DNA of 64,000 nucleotides from Anaeramoeba flamelloides (taxonomy: Eukaryota > Metamonada > Anaeramoebidae), in NCBI GenBank assembly GCA_027625915.1, contig JANTQA010000060.1, forward strand, positions 4,278,001 through 4,342,000, given 5' to 3'. Below are positions 1 through 12,390 of this stretch, piece by piece. Position numbers and translations under genes: made by a program. Positions within the stretch are counted from its first letter, which is position 1. Each line of letters begins with the position of its first letter. A model generated the notes under the pieces. The model had not been told where the DNA came from and did no database searches. It saw only the letters and a list, made by a program, of their open reading frames with translations.

Positions 1-55
1 TTATTTGAATTCAAAAATTGGCTATATGGCATTACTTTAATTAAACACATGAAAG

Positions 56-1372
56 TTTCTGATATCAATTTTAGATGATATTTTTTTTAGGTGTGAAAAT
101 TGGGTTGTTTTCTTTTTCTTTTTGATAGTACACAAAATTTTTTTGCAAAGATTTTTAAGGATTATCTAAAATAAAGCTATGGTGGATTTATTTTAGATAA
201 TCCTTAATCCTCACAAAATTTCTCAGAGTAGGAAAAACTTATAACTGTATTTTATTGTTTAAAAAATCCTTTGTATACTTGGAATATTGCCCATTTTTTA
301 CATTATAATTTGTCTATGACTTGTTTTCTACAAAAAATAGTTTTTGTGATTTTTATATTTGTTGGAAATATATTTTGATTAACATATTTGAAAAATCAAC
401 ATCCGATAGTTTCTTATTCGATCCGTATTAATATTCCTCTGAATTGTGTTATAACAGTTTATGGATAGAACTCATTCCAAAGCAAATATTTGGCATTGTA
501 AAATAAAAATAAAATGCCAACTTTTTTGGAAATACCTTGATACAATTCTGGAAAAAAATTGTCAAATTAGTTTTTAATAGCAAAACTGTAGTAAAAAGGG
601 AAAATTTTTCAAATATTTATTTTCATTGCAAGAATGGCAGTGAAAATGAAATTTTTTCAATTATTGTTTCACTTATTTTTACCCATCAATAAAAATATCT
701 GAAACTGAAATTCCTCAAACAGGACTTATACCTATTGTTAAAATCTTATGGTCAATTTCACATTATTAAGAAAAATCATAAGCTATTTCTAATAAAGTGG
801 GGCAAATTTATTTTTAAATATATTTATTAAACTCAATCTTCAAAAAAGTATTTAAATCTACAAAATCCTTAAATATCATTTATAAATTCTTGAGAATAAT
901 TCAATTTTGTTTCTTAGTATTGTATTACATAAATAAAAAATATTAAAATTTCTGATCTCGGTTTTATCTGATATTTTATAGAGGTGAAAATTGGTGTTTA
1001 TTATTTTCTTTTTGATCGAAAAAACCGTTTCCATAACTTTTTTAATCTCAACAAATTTTCAAATAGAATTGAAAGAATATAACTGAATTTTATTGTTTAA
1101 AAAATCATTTGTACCATTTCAATTTTTCTGGTTTTTTATGGAAATTGGTCGTACCTTGTTTTCACCAAAAAAAGTGTTATTTTTTTTTTCATTTTTTGGG
1201 AATATTTCAACTAACATATTTTGAAATAAATACCTTAGGTCATTGATTTAATCGGTATTAATATTAAACTTAATTTGGTATTGTCAATTCATAAATACCA
1301 TCACTAACAATGATGATTTTTTATGAAATATAAAAAAAATACCCCACTTTTTTGGAAATACCTTAGTAAAAA
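56..1372. repeat. Two diverged tandem copies of a ~0.45 kb unit
   Basis: Positions about 56-538 and 950-1372 are diverged direct copies. Both run from a TCTGAT start through GTGAAAATTGG, a TTTTATTGTTTAAAAAATC block and ATTAATATT, to CTTTTTTGGAAATACC at the end. The first copy carries an extra 45-bp hairpin plus one TTAA that the second lacks. No coding potential is visible. The stretch between the copies and on to 1629 is AT-rich with no gene. Confidence 0.75.
159..203. mobile_element. 45-bp hairpin MITE flanked by TTAA
   Basis: Two perfect 17-bp inverted arms (GGATTATCTAAAATAAA and its complement) enclose an 11-bp loop. TTAA lies immediately outside both ends (155-158 and 204-207). The aligned tandem copy has one TTAA at 1042-1045 and no hairpin, so it is an empty site. 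The arm sequence recurs at the ends of the 422-bp element at 28965-29386, so this is probably a minimal deletion derivative of that family. It is far too short to encode anything. Confidence 0.8.
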
Positions 1373-1629
1373 AAAAAAAAAAAAAAAATTTACTTTTACT
1401 AATGTTTATAATCAAAATTCAAATTTGGAAAATTGAACAGTCTTAAATTTTGGTTTAATTGATGTTTATTTGAATTTATGTTTTAATTCTAATAATCAAT
1501 CTAATTTTTGGACTTGGTATTTGTTTTAAAATCTACAAAAAAATATGTAAAAAAAAGATAAAATGAGAATTTTCACTACTATTTGACAATTAAAATCGAT
1601 TTTACAATTTTTATCCCGAATTATTAAAA

Positions 1630-2802
1630 TTAATTGAAGAAAATAAAAACTTTAAAAAAATTTCTTAAAATAACAAAAGGAACAATAGTGTTACATTTAA
1701 AATTGATAAATGATCCAAGTGTAAAGATAAAATGTTTATTTTCTTCAGTTCCTATTTTGATTAATTCTATTGTAACGTCTTCAGTTTTAGTTTGAGATTG
1801 ATCAAATTTTTTTATTGCTTCTTCGCTGTTTTTTTCCTTTTGATTATTAAAGTTTCGTAAAGGATTAAATTTCTCTTCTACATCTATCTTGTTAATTTTG
1901 TACTCACTTATTTCTTTACCCCATTTTTTTCTTTGATCTGTTTCGTTTAATTTCCTTTTTACATTATCTTTTTTCTTCGAAGGCCATTTCTCATTCTTTC
2001 TATCATTATAATATTTCCAAGTTTTTTCCCTTTCCCTTTCCCTTTCTCTTTCCTTTTCTCTTTCCACGTTTATTTCCATTTCCCTTTTTCGATCTCTTTC
2101 TCTTTCCCTTTCAAAACTTTCGCTTGATCTTTCACTTTCTCTTTTTCGATATCTACTCCTTCTTCCTCCTCTTTCTCTTGATCTTTCTCTTTCTTTTTCT
2201 TTGTCTCGATCAATTTCTCTTTCTCTTTCTCTTTCTCTTTCTCTGTAATTATCGATTTCTCTTTCTCTTTCTCTTTTTCTGTCTCTTGGCCTTTCTCTTT
2301 CTCTTTTCCTTTCAAAACTTTCGCTTGATCTTTCACTCTCTCTTTTTCTATATCTACTTCTCCTTCCTCTTTCTCTTTCTCTTGATCTTTCTCTTTCTCT
2401 TTCTTTATAACGATCAATTTCTCTTTCTCTTTCTCTCTCTCTTTTTCTGTCTCTTGGTCTTTCAAAGCTTTGGCTTGATTGTTTTACTTGAGTTCTTTTT
2501 TTTAAATTTTCCTTTTGTTTTTCGTTTGTGGCTGGGATCTTTTTTTTTGTTTCATTAAGATTTACTTTTTCTTTTGTATTTATATTTACATTTCTTTTCT
2601 TGGGTGTTTCTTGATCCAAAAGTGGTTGGATATTGAACCTTTTGTCGTCATTTGTATTACTGTTGTGGCTTTTTTTGAGTTGAAGATCTGATTGGGTTTG
2701 GTTGAAATTATGCTTTGGAAATTTTGTAGTATTAATGTCGTTCTCATCAGGTAACTTTTCTGTTTCAGCATTTTTTCTTTTTCTATTTATTTCGGAATAC
2801 AT
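1630..2802 (-). CDS. Arg-Glu/Arg-Ser-rich protein, probably nuclear RNA-processing
   Basis: This single open frame of 390 residues starts at an ATG at 2802. Residues 1-110 are hydrophilic and Asn/Lys-rich. Residues about 111-265 hold two copies of a block of ERERER and SRER runs followed by GRRSRYRKRESERSSESFE. Residues about 266-390 are mixed, with a WKYYNDRKNEKWPSKKK stretch, and end in a hydrophobic tail. Alternating RE/RS runs are known from splicing and 3'-end-processing factors (U1-70K, FIP1 and SR-like families), so a nuclear RNA-related role is a reasonable inference, but no RRM or other folded domain is seen. The hydrophobic last 25 residues could be intron read-through. The family is not recognised. 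Confidence 0.6.
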   Translation of the reverse strand: MYSEINRKRKNAETEKLPDENDINTTKFPKHNFNQTQSDLQLKKSHNSNTNDDKRFNIQPLLDQETPKKRNVNINTKEKVNLNETKKKIPATNEKQKENLKKRTQVKQSSQSFERPRDRKREREREREIDRYKERERERSRERERGRRSRYRKRESERSSESFERKRERERPRDRKREREREIDNYREREREREREIDRDKEKERERSRERGGRRSRYRKRESERSSESFERERERDRKREMEINVEREKEREREREREKTWKYYNDRKNEKWPSKKKDNVKRKLNETDQRKKWGKEISEYKINKIDVEEKFNPLRNFNNQKEKNSEEAIKKFDQSQTKTEDVTIELIKIGTEENKHFIFTLGSFINFKCNTIVPFVILRNFFKVFIFFN

Positions 2803-3055
2803 CCCATAGTTTCACTAGTGCTGTTTTGAAATAAGGTTTGTTTATTTGTTTGAACAAAAAATTAAGGATTACAAAAAAGTGAAAAAAATGAAATTGTTTC
2901 ATTAAATAGCAAGAATCTCACAATTCATAAAAATAATTATAAGGCTTTTTGAAGTCCTACAGTTTTACAGTATGAAAGGTTTCAGTTTCTAAGATTCTTT
3001 TATAATTTTCAAATTTCAAATACATTGATAGTTTTTGAAAGCATTAAAAAAAGTA

Positions 3056-3675
3056 CAGCCAGTTTCATTTTTAAGTCACAAACTTTAAATGATATTTAAG
3101 GTACAAAAAATTTTTCAAATTAAGGCACAAAATTCACGTTCTAGGGAAATATCTAAAGCAAGGGTTCTTAAAAAAAATGACAATAACATAAAAAAGTTCA
3201 ACATTGTTTTTAATAGGAAACTTAACCTGAAAATGAAAAAGTAAAATCAATTAAAAGAAGAAACCAATTATCTTCAAATAATAATCAATTATATTATTTT
3301 CAATCAAGCCAACAAACACAATTTAAATTTACTTTCTTTATCAAAATAGAAGAGGGATTTTGAAGATCATAAAAATAGTCCAATTTTTTTAACAAATGTT
3401 TTATAATTGATCAATCAAAGAAACAATCCAACTAAAAGGTAGTATTAAAAAACTGCAATTGTGTTGAGTCCTTCATTTCCTTTTCTTTATTTATTTATTT
3501 ATTCTAATATTAATAGATCTTAATTTGAATTTTCAATTCGTTTCCCAATTAAAAAAGGGTGTTTCTCTTTTTTTCGCAAAGTGTACAAAAAAATTCCAAA
3601 AAATTTGCCTTAATTTCAGATTTTTTTGTACTTAAATTTTGTAGAAAGTTTTTGACTTAAAAGTGAAACTGTCTG
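3056..3675. mobile_element. Tc1/mariner-type MITE, long 620-bp form
   Basis: The left end reads CAGCCAGTTTCATTTTTAAG after TA at 3054-3055, followed by diverged copies of the AAGGCACAAA modules. The right end is the complement, with CTTAAAAGTGAAACTGTCTG ending near 3675. The ends match the 200-bp family at 60442, 60925 and 62688, but this copy has about 430 bp of extra internal AT-rich DNA. No transposase is visible. The missing right TA and the many mismatches suggest an old copy. Confidence 0.65.
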
Positions 3676-6600
3676 AAAAAGAAATTGATTCAAAAATAAA
3701 AACATTTGGAATTTATTTGAAATGCCCGAGAGTTATTTTTTCTGATAATTGATTTTTGTTTAAGTTTTCAAAACTTGGTTGTATTGTTTAAAATCTTTTA
3801 AAACCAATGACAATTGAGACTATTTGTTACAAAATAGATCGAACAATTTTTTTATTCAGCTTTACAAAAAAAGAGTTTTACTAAATAATGTAAAATTTCA
3901 ATTTGTTAATTTTTAAAATTAGCTTAAATTATTTATTTCCCTTTAAAGATTGGGTGAGTTAAGATCTATTTAAATTTTTGAACAATTATTTTGGAAAGTC
4001 GAAGGAAAATTTTGATCTTTTTATTGAACAATTAACAGTAATTTTTCTAATTTTTGATTTTAGGTTTTTGTCAAATGTGTGATCTTAAAAAAAAAACCAC
4101 AAGTTCAAAAGTCATTTCACAAACTATTGATGTGGAAATTTTTTCGAATTCAATTTCAATCCAACGTTAAGTTGTACAGTCAGAGGCTACCAAAAAATTC
4201 ATTATTTTAACAAAAATCTTGAACTCTTGCAAAGATACCAGTTTATTTCCAAACCTATGAAATACTCCAAAAAGGGAAAAGTTTTTAAAAGTGAAATTTT
4301 TTCGAAAGGTATTTAAGGACTATGTTTGCAATTCAAATCCTAAGGATTGTGCGTTTTTATCATGTTTTAGTGTTTGAAAATTCTCACAAATATTTACCAA
4401 GCGAGATCAAAGAAGGTAAAAATTACATATTATTTTCAAATTTATGTGATTTCTTTGATATCAAAAAATGAAAAAGAAGGTTGGGAAAAAACAACCTTTG
4501 AAGAAAAATCCTTTCTATTTCAAAAGGTCATACCCATAATCCTGGTTAATAATTTTCTAATCATTTTTTTTCAGGTAGCCTTATAATTTGCAGGGTATGT
4601 GCTTATTCATATTGCAGGATCATAATTGAGAAAAATGGTAAAAAAATTTGGAATAATTGTTTCTTATTACCTCATGAGGTTGAAATCTCCTAGAAGTTTG
4701 ACAAAGGATTTATATTGAAACAGAATTCTATCAAAATCTACATTTTCTCTAAAAGGAAAGATCATTGTTTCTAATTGAATTTAAAAAAAATTTTACTATT
4801 AGAAATAAAAAAAACTTGGTCATTCTCACAAATTCAATTCCCTAAAGAATATCAGTTTTTTATTTCTTTTAAGAAACAAAGTTTTCTATTCAAGGTATAA
4901 AAATTAATATATTTTCACAAATTTAATTTCCATTAGATCCTGTTGATTCAAAACTCTCCACAAAACCTTTCCCACGTAACTCTAATCCAAAATTTGTCTT
5001 CAAATTAACGATTGGGTTTTGATAAAAACCTTTTTAAAAGACAATAAAAATATCACACGAAGAGAAAAAAAAACAAATTTTTTGGGTAATTGGTACTGGG
5101 TATTTTAATAAAAATATCATATAGAGTAAATATCATCCTGGAAAGTGTTGTTATGAATTTCACCCCAGAAAAAAAAAAAAAAACTCAAGCCTAAAAACTA
5201 TGATTCAACAAAGAGAAACCAACTTTTTTCTAAGGAATTGATTTTAAATGTGGTGACAATATAACAATTCGTGTAACCCAAATATCAAAAATTAATAGAC
5301 AAAACTATATAAATAATCCGTTGAAATATAAATATTTATTGAAGGCAAATTTGTAATAAAACTCGATCTATGAAAAAAAAAAAATTATCCAAAAAACACA
5401 AAAGATAATAAATGAAAAAATAATTCATAATTATTTGTTGATAATTGATTCCAAATCCGGCTATTTTTTGAATTTTTACAAATATATTAATCAAAATTAA
5501 GTACATTCTCTTTTTAAATTTGAATTGAAAGAAATTGGTTAAAAAAATTTTTTTTATTGATTGACTAGAAATTTAAATGGTTAAACAAAACTGGAGTAAA
5601 AATAATTGAATATTGGATTTTTGATTCTACTTAATTTTGGGTTTTTTTCTTCCAAAAATTTATATAATAATAACAATAAAATAGGTAAGATACCTCTTGG
5701 TTACCAAAAAACTTGTTCCATTTTTAATTTTTACAAATTATCTGTTTCTGTAGCAATCAAAAACAAAAAAACAGTTTATACTGCATATCTAAAACATATT
5801 TTTAACTATGAAATTAAATATTTTGATTTTTTTGTTTCATGTAAAATATAATTCACATATGAAGAGTATACCCAAGTTCAAATCAATTTTGAAAGATAAC
5901 TCCTTTTTTAAGTAACTTTTAAATTATAAAAGAAATTTGTTACCAAATTGTTCATAATTGTTTCAATATTAAGAAAATTTTTTCAATTTTTTGATACTTA
6001 GCTTTAGTGGTAATTGTAAGGGTATAAGCTGAGATTAATTAATGTTTTTTTATATATATACTTTACCTTTTAAACAGTCTAGTTTATGTATATACTTGAT
6101 TCACAATAACTATTACTTTCTGATCTAATATTTTTTTGCTTTGTTAAATGAAACAATAAATTCTTTTTAAAGTGTATTTAAAAAAAATGAAATTAAATTT
6201 GTACTTTTAGAATATCAAACCTATTCTCAATGTGGTTTTATTTTTGTCTATAGATATTTTACAATGTTTAGAAATGGAACTTTTCAAGATATTTTAATTG
6301 AAAAAGCTTGAATTTCCAGATAAAAGTATTGTTTGTTATTCAGTTTTAAAAAAACAAAATTTGTTTATCAGTTGAAATTCAAAATGATTTTTTTTTTTTC
6401 GAAATTGAAAAAAAGAAGATTAAATATATCCAAAATGGATTTCTTTTTATTGTTAAATTTGGATTTTTATAATTAAAAATTCCTTGAATTTTGTTTTTTT
6501 GTTATTTGAATTTTGCCAATACAGAGAAGTGTAAATTTGTAATATCTTTTTGAGTTTCAGATTACAACATAATTTGGAGAAAATCAATCTTAAGTTATTA

Positions 6601-7914
6601 GTTCCTTGAGGTACTAGTAAATTATAAAGATATCTTTATGTAAACTTGATAACTAATTTAAAAAAAAATACCTGATCTTGAAATTTAAAAAATAAAGTAA
6701 AATATTATTACTCCAGAACGAAACTTTACTTTTAAAGCTATTTACATAAAAAAATTATTGTTTTTAAAAGTTTGATTGTTTTTTCCAATTTTTGTAAAGA
6801 TTTCAAAATAAAAAATATTTCCAAAATTATCATAAAAAAATTTTTCTTAAAAAGAAGAAAGAAATCTTATTGTCTCTGAAATGAGTGTAACACAATACAC
6901 TTTATATTGAATGTTATTAATTTTTTAAATGGTGTGTTATAAACAATATACTTAATTTCAAAAAAAGATTATAAAAATTATTTTCAACTTAAAAAATATA
7001 ATTTTTTGATTTAAGAAAAGTTTGTAATATTTTTTTATTTTTGTTGAACAAAAAAAAATGATAAAAACAGTCAAATCCATAAATTTAAAATAATTACAAA
7101 ATACTTTTTTAAAACTTGGAAAAATCAACTTATGACTAAAAGAAATACTTTTAAATTTGATTATTTTTAAAATAATAATAAATAACATGATCTTATTATT
7201 ATTTTGAATGATCTATTAATAATATAAAGATTATATCTATCAAAGGACTTTTTCTATTATTGCTCAAATTCTCAAAATATTTAAAAAAAAAAAATAAAAA
7301 GAAATCAAATTAACAATTCTAATTATAAAAAAAATTATAAAGATATCTCTTATAATTAACAAAAGATTAAAGTTTATTATATGTACTCTTAATATTTGAA
7401 AAAGAATTTGACTTAGTCTTATAAATATCTAAGAAATTTTGTAAATTATTTTAAAGAAAATTAAAGGCTATTTTTTTCTGTTTTTTAAGAGATTCAATAA
7501 TTGTTTTATTTTTCTTGTATTTTCAAAATTGTATAAAAGCCTCAATTTTATTTATGAAGAAAAATTATATAGAATTACTAATAGAGAGATTTCCATCAAA
7601 ATAAAAATTTTCTATCAATTTTTCTTTTTCTGTTTTTCAATACCTAAATTGTTGGTAAAAAAGAATCTAGATGTTTTTTACTTCATAATTAATTGTAAAA
7701 ATATAAAATATTATTAAAATGATAGCTCATTTATCTAATTTTGACCAATGAAGTTAAGTATTGGTGTTTAACAATCCTTGTAAAAATAAGTACTTTGTTA
7801 TCTTTGTTAAAGAAAATAAATAAGATTTATTAGTGCTAAATTTAATTTTTTTTTCTTAAATTGTGACTTTTTCATTTCTAAAACCTAAAAATTGGATATT
7901 ATTTTTTTGTTCTA
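3676..7914. other. Intergenic, AT-rich, nothing recognised
   Basis: About 4.2 kb without a supportable gene. Short open frames here are A/T-biased with no domain or splice logic. Homopolymer runs and short TA repeats (for example 6049-6060) are frequent. Nothing in it could be linked to the repeat families named elsewhere. Confidence 0.5.
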
Positions 7915-8109
7915 CAGTCAGTTTCAAATTTAAGTCCCAAACTTTCAACGAAATTTAAGGTACAAAAAAATATCAAATTAAGGCACAAATTTGTAATTTT
8001 TTTTTTTGCAAATTATTTTACTAGAATCTGAATTTTGTGCCTTAATTTGGGATTTTTTTTGTTCCTTAATTTTGGTTGAAAGTTTGTGCCTTAAAAGTGG
8101 AACTGACTT
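7915..8109. mobile_element. Tc1/mariner-type MITE, ~195 bp
   Basis: Starts TA-CAGTCAGTTTC and ends with GGAACTGACT, with long inverted arms containing AAACTTTCAACGAAATTTAAGG and its complement. The right end is degenerate. It abuts the left boundary of the 590-bp repeat at 8112-8699. Confidence 0.75.
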
Positions 8110-8111
8110 TA

Positions 8112-8699
8112 TTAATGGGAATAGAAAAAAAATGAAAATTGTCAAAAATATTTTTTTCATTTTTAATTGTAAAATTTTTGAAATTTATATTTAACTTAGT
8201 AGAGAGATTATTTTAATCTATTTTTTTAATAGCCTAAAAAGAATCATATTTTTCAATTTTAAAATAGTATCAAATATTTCTTTCAAAAGATATTACTAAA
8301 TTAAATTGAAAAAATGATTTTTTATCTGTTTTTGGAAAATTTTTTATCATTTTTTTTAATCATGTTTAAGTTTATATATATATATATATATTCCCTGCCT
8401 TTTCCAGCAATTTGTTTTAACGTTTATGATTTTATCTTACTTAATGTCCAGTCAAAAATTCATTCTTTTTAACTTTTTTCAAAAAAAAAAATACCCCAAA
8501 AATAGATGATTTTTTCGAAAGCCATTAATTTTGAAAAAGGGGATATTCGAATCTTAATGAGTTCAATAACTACCTTATCTTAATTACATAAAATTATCAT
8601 AACTTTTGAAAAAATAATTTATTAAAGATGTATAACTGAGATTCAATATTTCGTTTTTGTTAACTTTTAATTTTCAGAATTTATTTTTTCATTGTAGTG
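8112..8699 (+). repeat. ~590-bp dispersed repeat, copy 1
   Basis: It aligns over its full length, with many small differences, to 58743-59335 in the same orientation. Shared blocks include GATTTTTTATCTGTTTTTGGAA and an ATTTTGAAAAGG-type block. No coding frame is conserved. The ends carry no obvious inverted repeats, so the class is unknown. Confidence 0.7.
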
Positions 8700-8950
8700 A
8701 TGGATTACTAAGAAAATTTAAAAAAAAAAAAAAAATTAAAAATAATTGTTTAAATGACTTTAAACTGTTCTTGTTTTTATTTTTGTTGACAAAAAAGCTG
8801 TTTGAAAAAAAAAATAAAAAAAAAATAGTGAGGATCAGTGCATAATAAATTAAAATGGATTTTTTTTTTGGCTTTAAGAGTAAATGTATCAAAAATTTCG
8901 AAACCCATTAACAGAAATAAATAATTTATTTAATTATTCTGAGTCAAAAA

Positions 8951-10193
8951 TTATTTTTTGATTTTTTTAAAGTAATTGTCAACCATTGTAACAAGTTCTG
9001 GTTGTGAATTACAAACTCTGTTTGTAATTTTTTGTGGAATTCTTCCTATTGTTTGATAATATTTTTAAAATAATAAAGAAGGAAATTAAAAAAATAAAAT
9101 ATTTTAGTAAATGGTTCACAATCTCTTTTTGTTTTGGTGTTTTGGTCTTAAATACAAAAAAAAAAAAAAAAAAACAAAGAGGAGAAGTAATTTCAATAAA
9201 CTTACCACAAAGGTCAAAAGCAGCAATATAAATGGCATGGCATTCGGTTCCTTCTTCGTTAGGTGTTAAATACCAATCGCTGCTATGTAATTTTGCACGG
9301 GTGGTTTTCTTTTGTTCTCCATATCCAGAGTATTCGACGGATCTGGCAACCATCATATAGTCTTTCTCGATTTTGGTATATCCTCCAGCGAGTACAAAGT
9401 CTCTTTGTTGAACCATAAATTGACCATTAAATAAAACTCTAGAAAGTGTTGCCCATTCTGTAACTTCTCCAAGAACAGTTCCAGTATTGAAATCACCGGC
9501 TATTGTATTGTTTATTTATTTTTTTGTAAAAAAATAATCGATTAATAAGGTTTGATTGAAAATGAGTAAATAAATTTGCTTGTTGACCATGAATCAATTG
9601 TTAAAGCATTTTTCAAAGAAAAAGTAGCATTAAACATGCTTTCTTAAAAAGCATGACAAAAAAGTTCTTTTATTCGGTTCTTGAAATAGATATTCCCGAA
9701 GTTAAACAACTGTTTTAGAGAAGCTTTTTTGTCATCACTTTTAGATAAGAAAAAAAAAAAAAAGTAAATTTTACAAAAAAAAAAAAAAAAAAAAAAAAAG
9801 GAGAAGCCTCTAAAAAAGGAGAAAAAAAAATTCAATCAAAAGAAAATTTTTAGGATCTTTCTTACTTTTATCCCATTTAGATCTGAGTCTGATATCACCA
9901 ATAAGTCTAATGATTTCTTCTGGGCTAGCATGGATTGTACCTTCTCCACGAACATAATGAATATTATCAATGTCCTTTACTTTTTTGATTAATCCCTTTT
10001 TGTTGTAGGTTTCTTTCCATCCATCAGATTCAGTTCCTTTAACTTTGTCATAGATTTCTTGTAAACCTTTTTTAACGGTAGAGATCATTGTTTTGACTTC
10101 GTCTTTTTCTTTGTCAAGTGTGACCAACTCTGGATAGTTTTCACGAAGATCGTCAAATCCAAATGGGCTTTCAATTTCAATTTCTTTAGACAT
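8951..10193 (-). CDS. START-domain lipid-binding protein (three exons)
   Basis: Gene model: exons 9866-10193, 9206-9499 and 8951-9045 on the minus strand, with GT-AG introns of 366 and 160 bp, both in phase 1. The spliced frame is 238 residues and ends in TAA. A short N-terminus with a predicted helix (residues about 1-50) leads into a START (StAR-related lipid transfer) fold over residues about 35-235. Visible START hallmarks are IRLRSKWDK, WATLSRVLF, then QQRDFVLAGGYTKIEKDYMMVARSVEY, DWYLTPNEEGTECHAIYIAAFDLCG and the C-terminal helix GRIPQKITNRVCNSQPELV. START domains bind a single lipid or sterol in a helix-grip cavity; the ligand cannot be told from sequence. No membrane segment or targeting signal is seen, so a cytosolic lipid carrier or sensor is most likely. 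The joined exons restore a complete START C-terminal helix, which supports the model. Confidence 0.88.
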
Positions 10194-11754
10194 TTTATTC
10201 GAGATTATTAAGAGATAAAAAAAAATGATTTTTCAAATTTCGAATTTGGCTTTGGAATAATCCAAGTCTTGTTTGATTAGATGTTGAAAAATATACCAAT
10301 GTGCATTTTTTTGAAGAGAAATTATACACAAACTTCTTTATGTTTTTTGTGTAAAGTTATTGATTTTTTATTCGTAGAGTTGCTTTTAATAATTTTTAAA
10401 AATTGCATGTTACATAATACTCGTGAAGTTATTTTTTTCAATTTGGCTTTTTACTTTTTTCGAATATCTCCTCTTTTTTTAATAAAAAAGTAAAAAACGA
10501 CTTTAAATTATGGGTTTTATCAATTTTTTGAGTTCAACTCTTTCATCACTTTGGGACAATAAATTCATATAGCTTTGCTATTTAGTGGGTTCCTAAAGGT
10601 GAAATCATCTGATAAATATTCCAATGTGATAAAATTATCACTTCCTAATCAACAAAACTGGTAAAAATTATTCATCTTGTGTCTACTCTAATAAACCCTT
10701 TTCCTGTTCTTAAATTTGGTAAAACGGTTTGTTCAAAAGTCTTAACACTTGATTGTATTTTTGGATTCCAAAGTAAAGCAGATAATTTTCCAATTAATCC
10801 CTTTAAAATTTTGATTCTCGTAACTATTGAATTCTTTGAAATTAGTCAGACACTACAACAAGATCTAGACAAATTATTTGAAAAGGAAACAGTGAAAGTA
10901 AAATTTGGTTATCATTTTGTGTGTTGAATTGTGAGCCAAAATTGAAATTTTTAGAACAACAACCTTCCTTTTACAATTGAAAAACCAAAGTTAACAATAA
11001 CTGCTGAAATTGGGATCTCAAACAAACTTTAAGACTTTGTTCTTCTCCAAATATTACAACAATAAAAACTGATGACCATTTCTCAAACCTGTTTTTCCAA
11101 ATATAACTCTAGCCTTATTTTCCTCTTTTTCCAATGCTACACATAATTCGCTCATCAATAGTATGTATAATTTCAAATCAATTTCGAAAGGTAAACTACT
11201 TGTGGTTTTACAATAATAATTGACAATAAAAGAGAGTTTGTCTCATAATTTTTCCATTTTGAAGAAATTTTATGTCTTTTTAATTCAAATTGTTTCAAAA
11301 ATTAGCTCCCTTTTTTCGAAAAACTAAGAACTTTTATCCGGCATTTTTGGATTTATTAAAGGGCTTTTAATTAAACAGTGTTATATTGGCTGGCGGTTTA
11401 TTACCTGTTTCTTTGATCCTTTAAAACCAAAGTCTCAATTGCTAGGTTTTGAATTAAAAAATAGGAAAAATATTCTTGTCATTTTTAATTGAATTTTTCA
11501 AATACATACAGAAATTACAACCTACTTGTTGAAGAAAACTCTTCTTTAAAAGAAAAATTTAAAAAAAAAAGTGAAAATTTTTACCCGTTTTTCTTAAAAT
11601 ATCATTATGAAAAAAACACAGTTTATAATTTTCATCATAGGTTTGTGAATTCAATACCTTTATTTTAAGAATAGTGCCACTCAAAAGTTTCTTGATAAAA
11701 AGCAAAAATTGTTCTTTTCATCCTTTACTAAAAAGATCTTACTCTTGAGAGAAA
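10194..11754. other. Intergenic, no gene supported
   Basis: An 82-codon frame at 10679-10927 (+) has slightly more balanced composition than its surroundings, but no domain, and it could be a decayed element. The remainder is AT-rich with no recognisable feature. Confidence 0.4.
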
Positions 11755-12196
11755 AATGTTGGAAAGAGAAAAATAGTTGGACAGCAATTTTAATTGGGAA
11801 CATTACTGAAAATGATTTTTAATTTCAATCGTTTGTGAAATAACTAAAGAAAATAACAATAAACTACTTATTAGAATAACGATTAAAGTAACTCTACTTT
11901 TTCAAAACCTTATCTCTTATAATCTAAAGCAAGTTTAAAAATTACCATTTTCAGAATTAATAGTAAACTTTACTATAACTTGGATTTTTGCTAAAATAGC
12001 ATGATCTGCTTTAGTTATCAATCATTCAAATGAGTATTCTACGCATACCACAGATTAATGAACTTTTAACACACTTAAACCTGGATTTATATAAAATTCA
12101 TCTAGTTATCAATAGTATTTGATTTTCAATTTTAATAATGTTCCCAATTAAAAATGGTGTCAAACCATTTTTCTGTGCCCAACATTTCTCTCTCAA
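11755..12196 (+). mobile_element. TIR element with TGAGAGAAAAATG ends, copy 1
   Basis: 442 bp with diverged terminal inverted repeats of about 60 bp, from TGAGAGAAAAATGTTGGA through to a TTGGGAACATTA motif. The same element lies inverted at 45487-45936. ACTCT occurs just outside both ends and may be a 5-bp target duplication. It has no coding capacity. The superfamily is uncertain. Confidence 0.75.
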
Positions 12197-12390
12197 CTCT
12201 TATACTCTTTACATAAAAAAAAAGGAATTTTGTAAATTAATCTTCAAACCAATATAAATCAAATCAGTATCACTATTTAATCCCAGTGAACCAGACTCTA
12301 TAGACTAACAACACATTTGTTTGACTTATCAGAAGGTTGAATAAAAGATGTTGTTCAAAATTTTAAAGTAATGTTTTTGTGTTTATTTAA

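Noticed and set aside
2070-2465. 131-codon Lys/Glu frame on the same strand as the RE/RS-rich gene
   Set aside because: It is a frame-shifted reading of the CTTTCT-type repeat in the gene at 1630-2802.
9009-9416. Independent 135-residue protein starting MVQQRDF
   Set aside because: It is exon 2 of the START gene read through into the intron; the ATG is internal.
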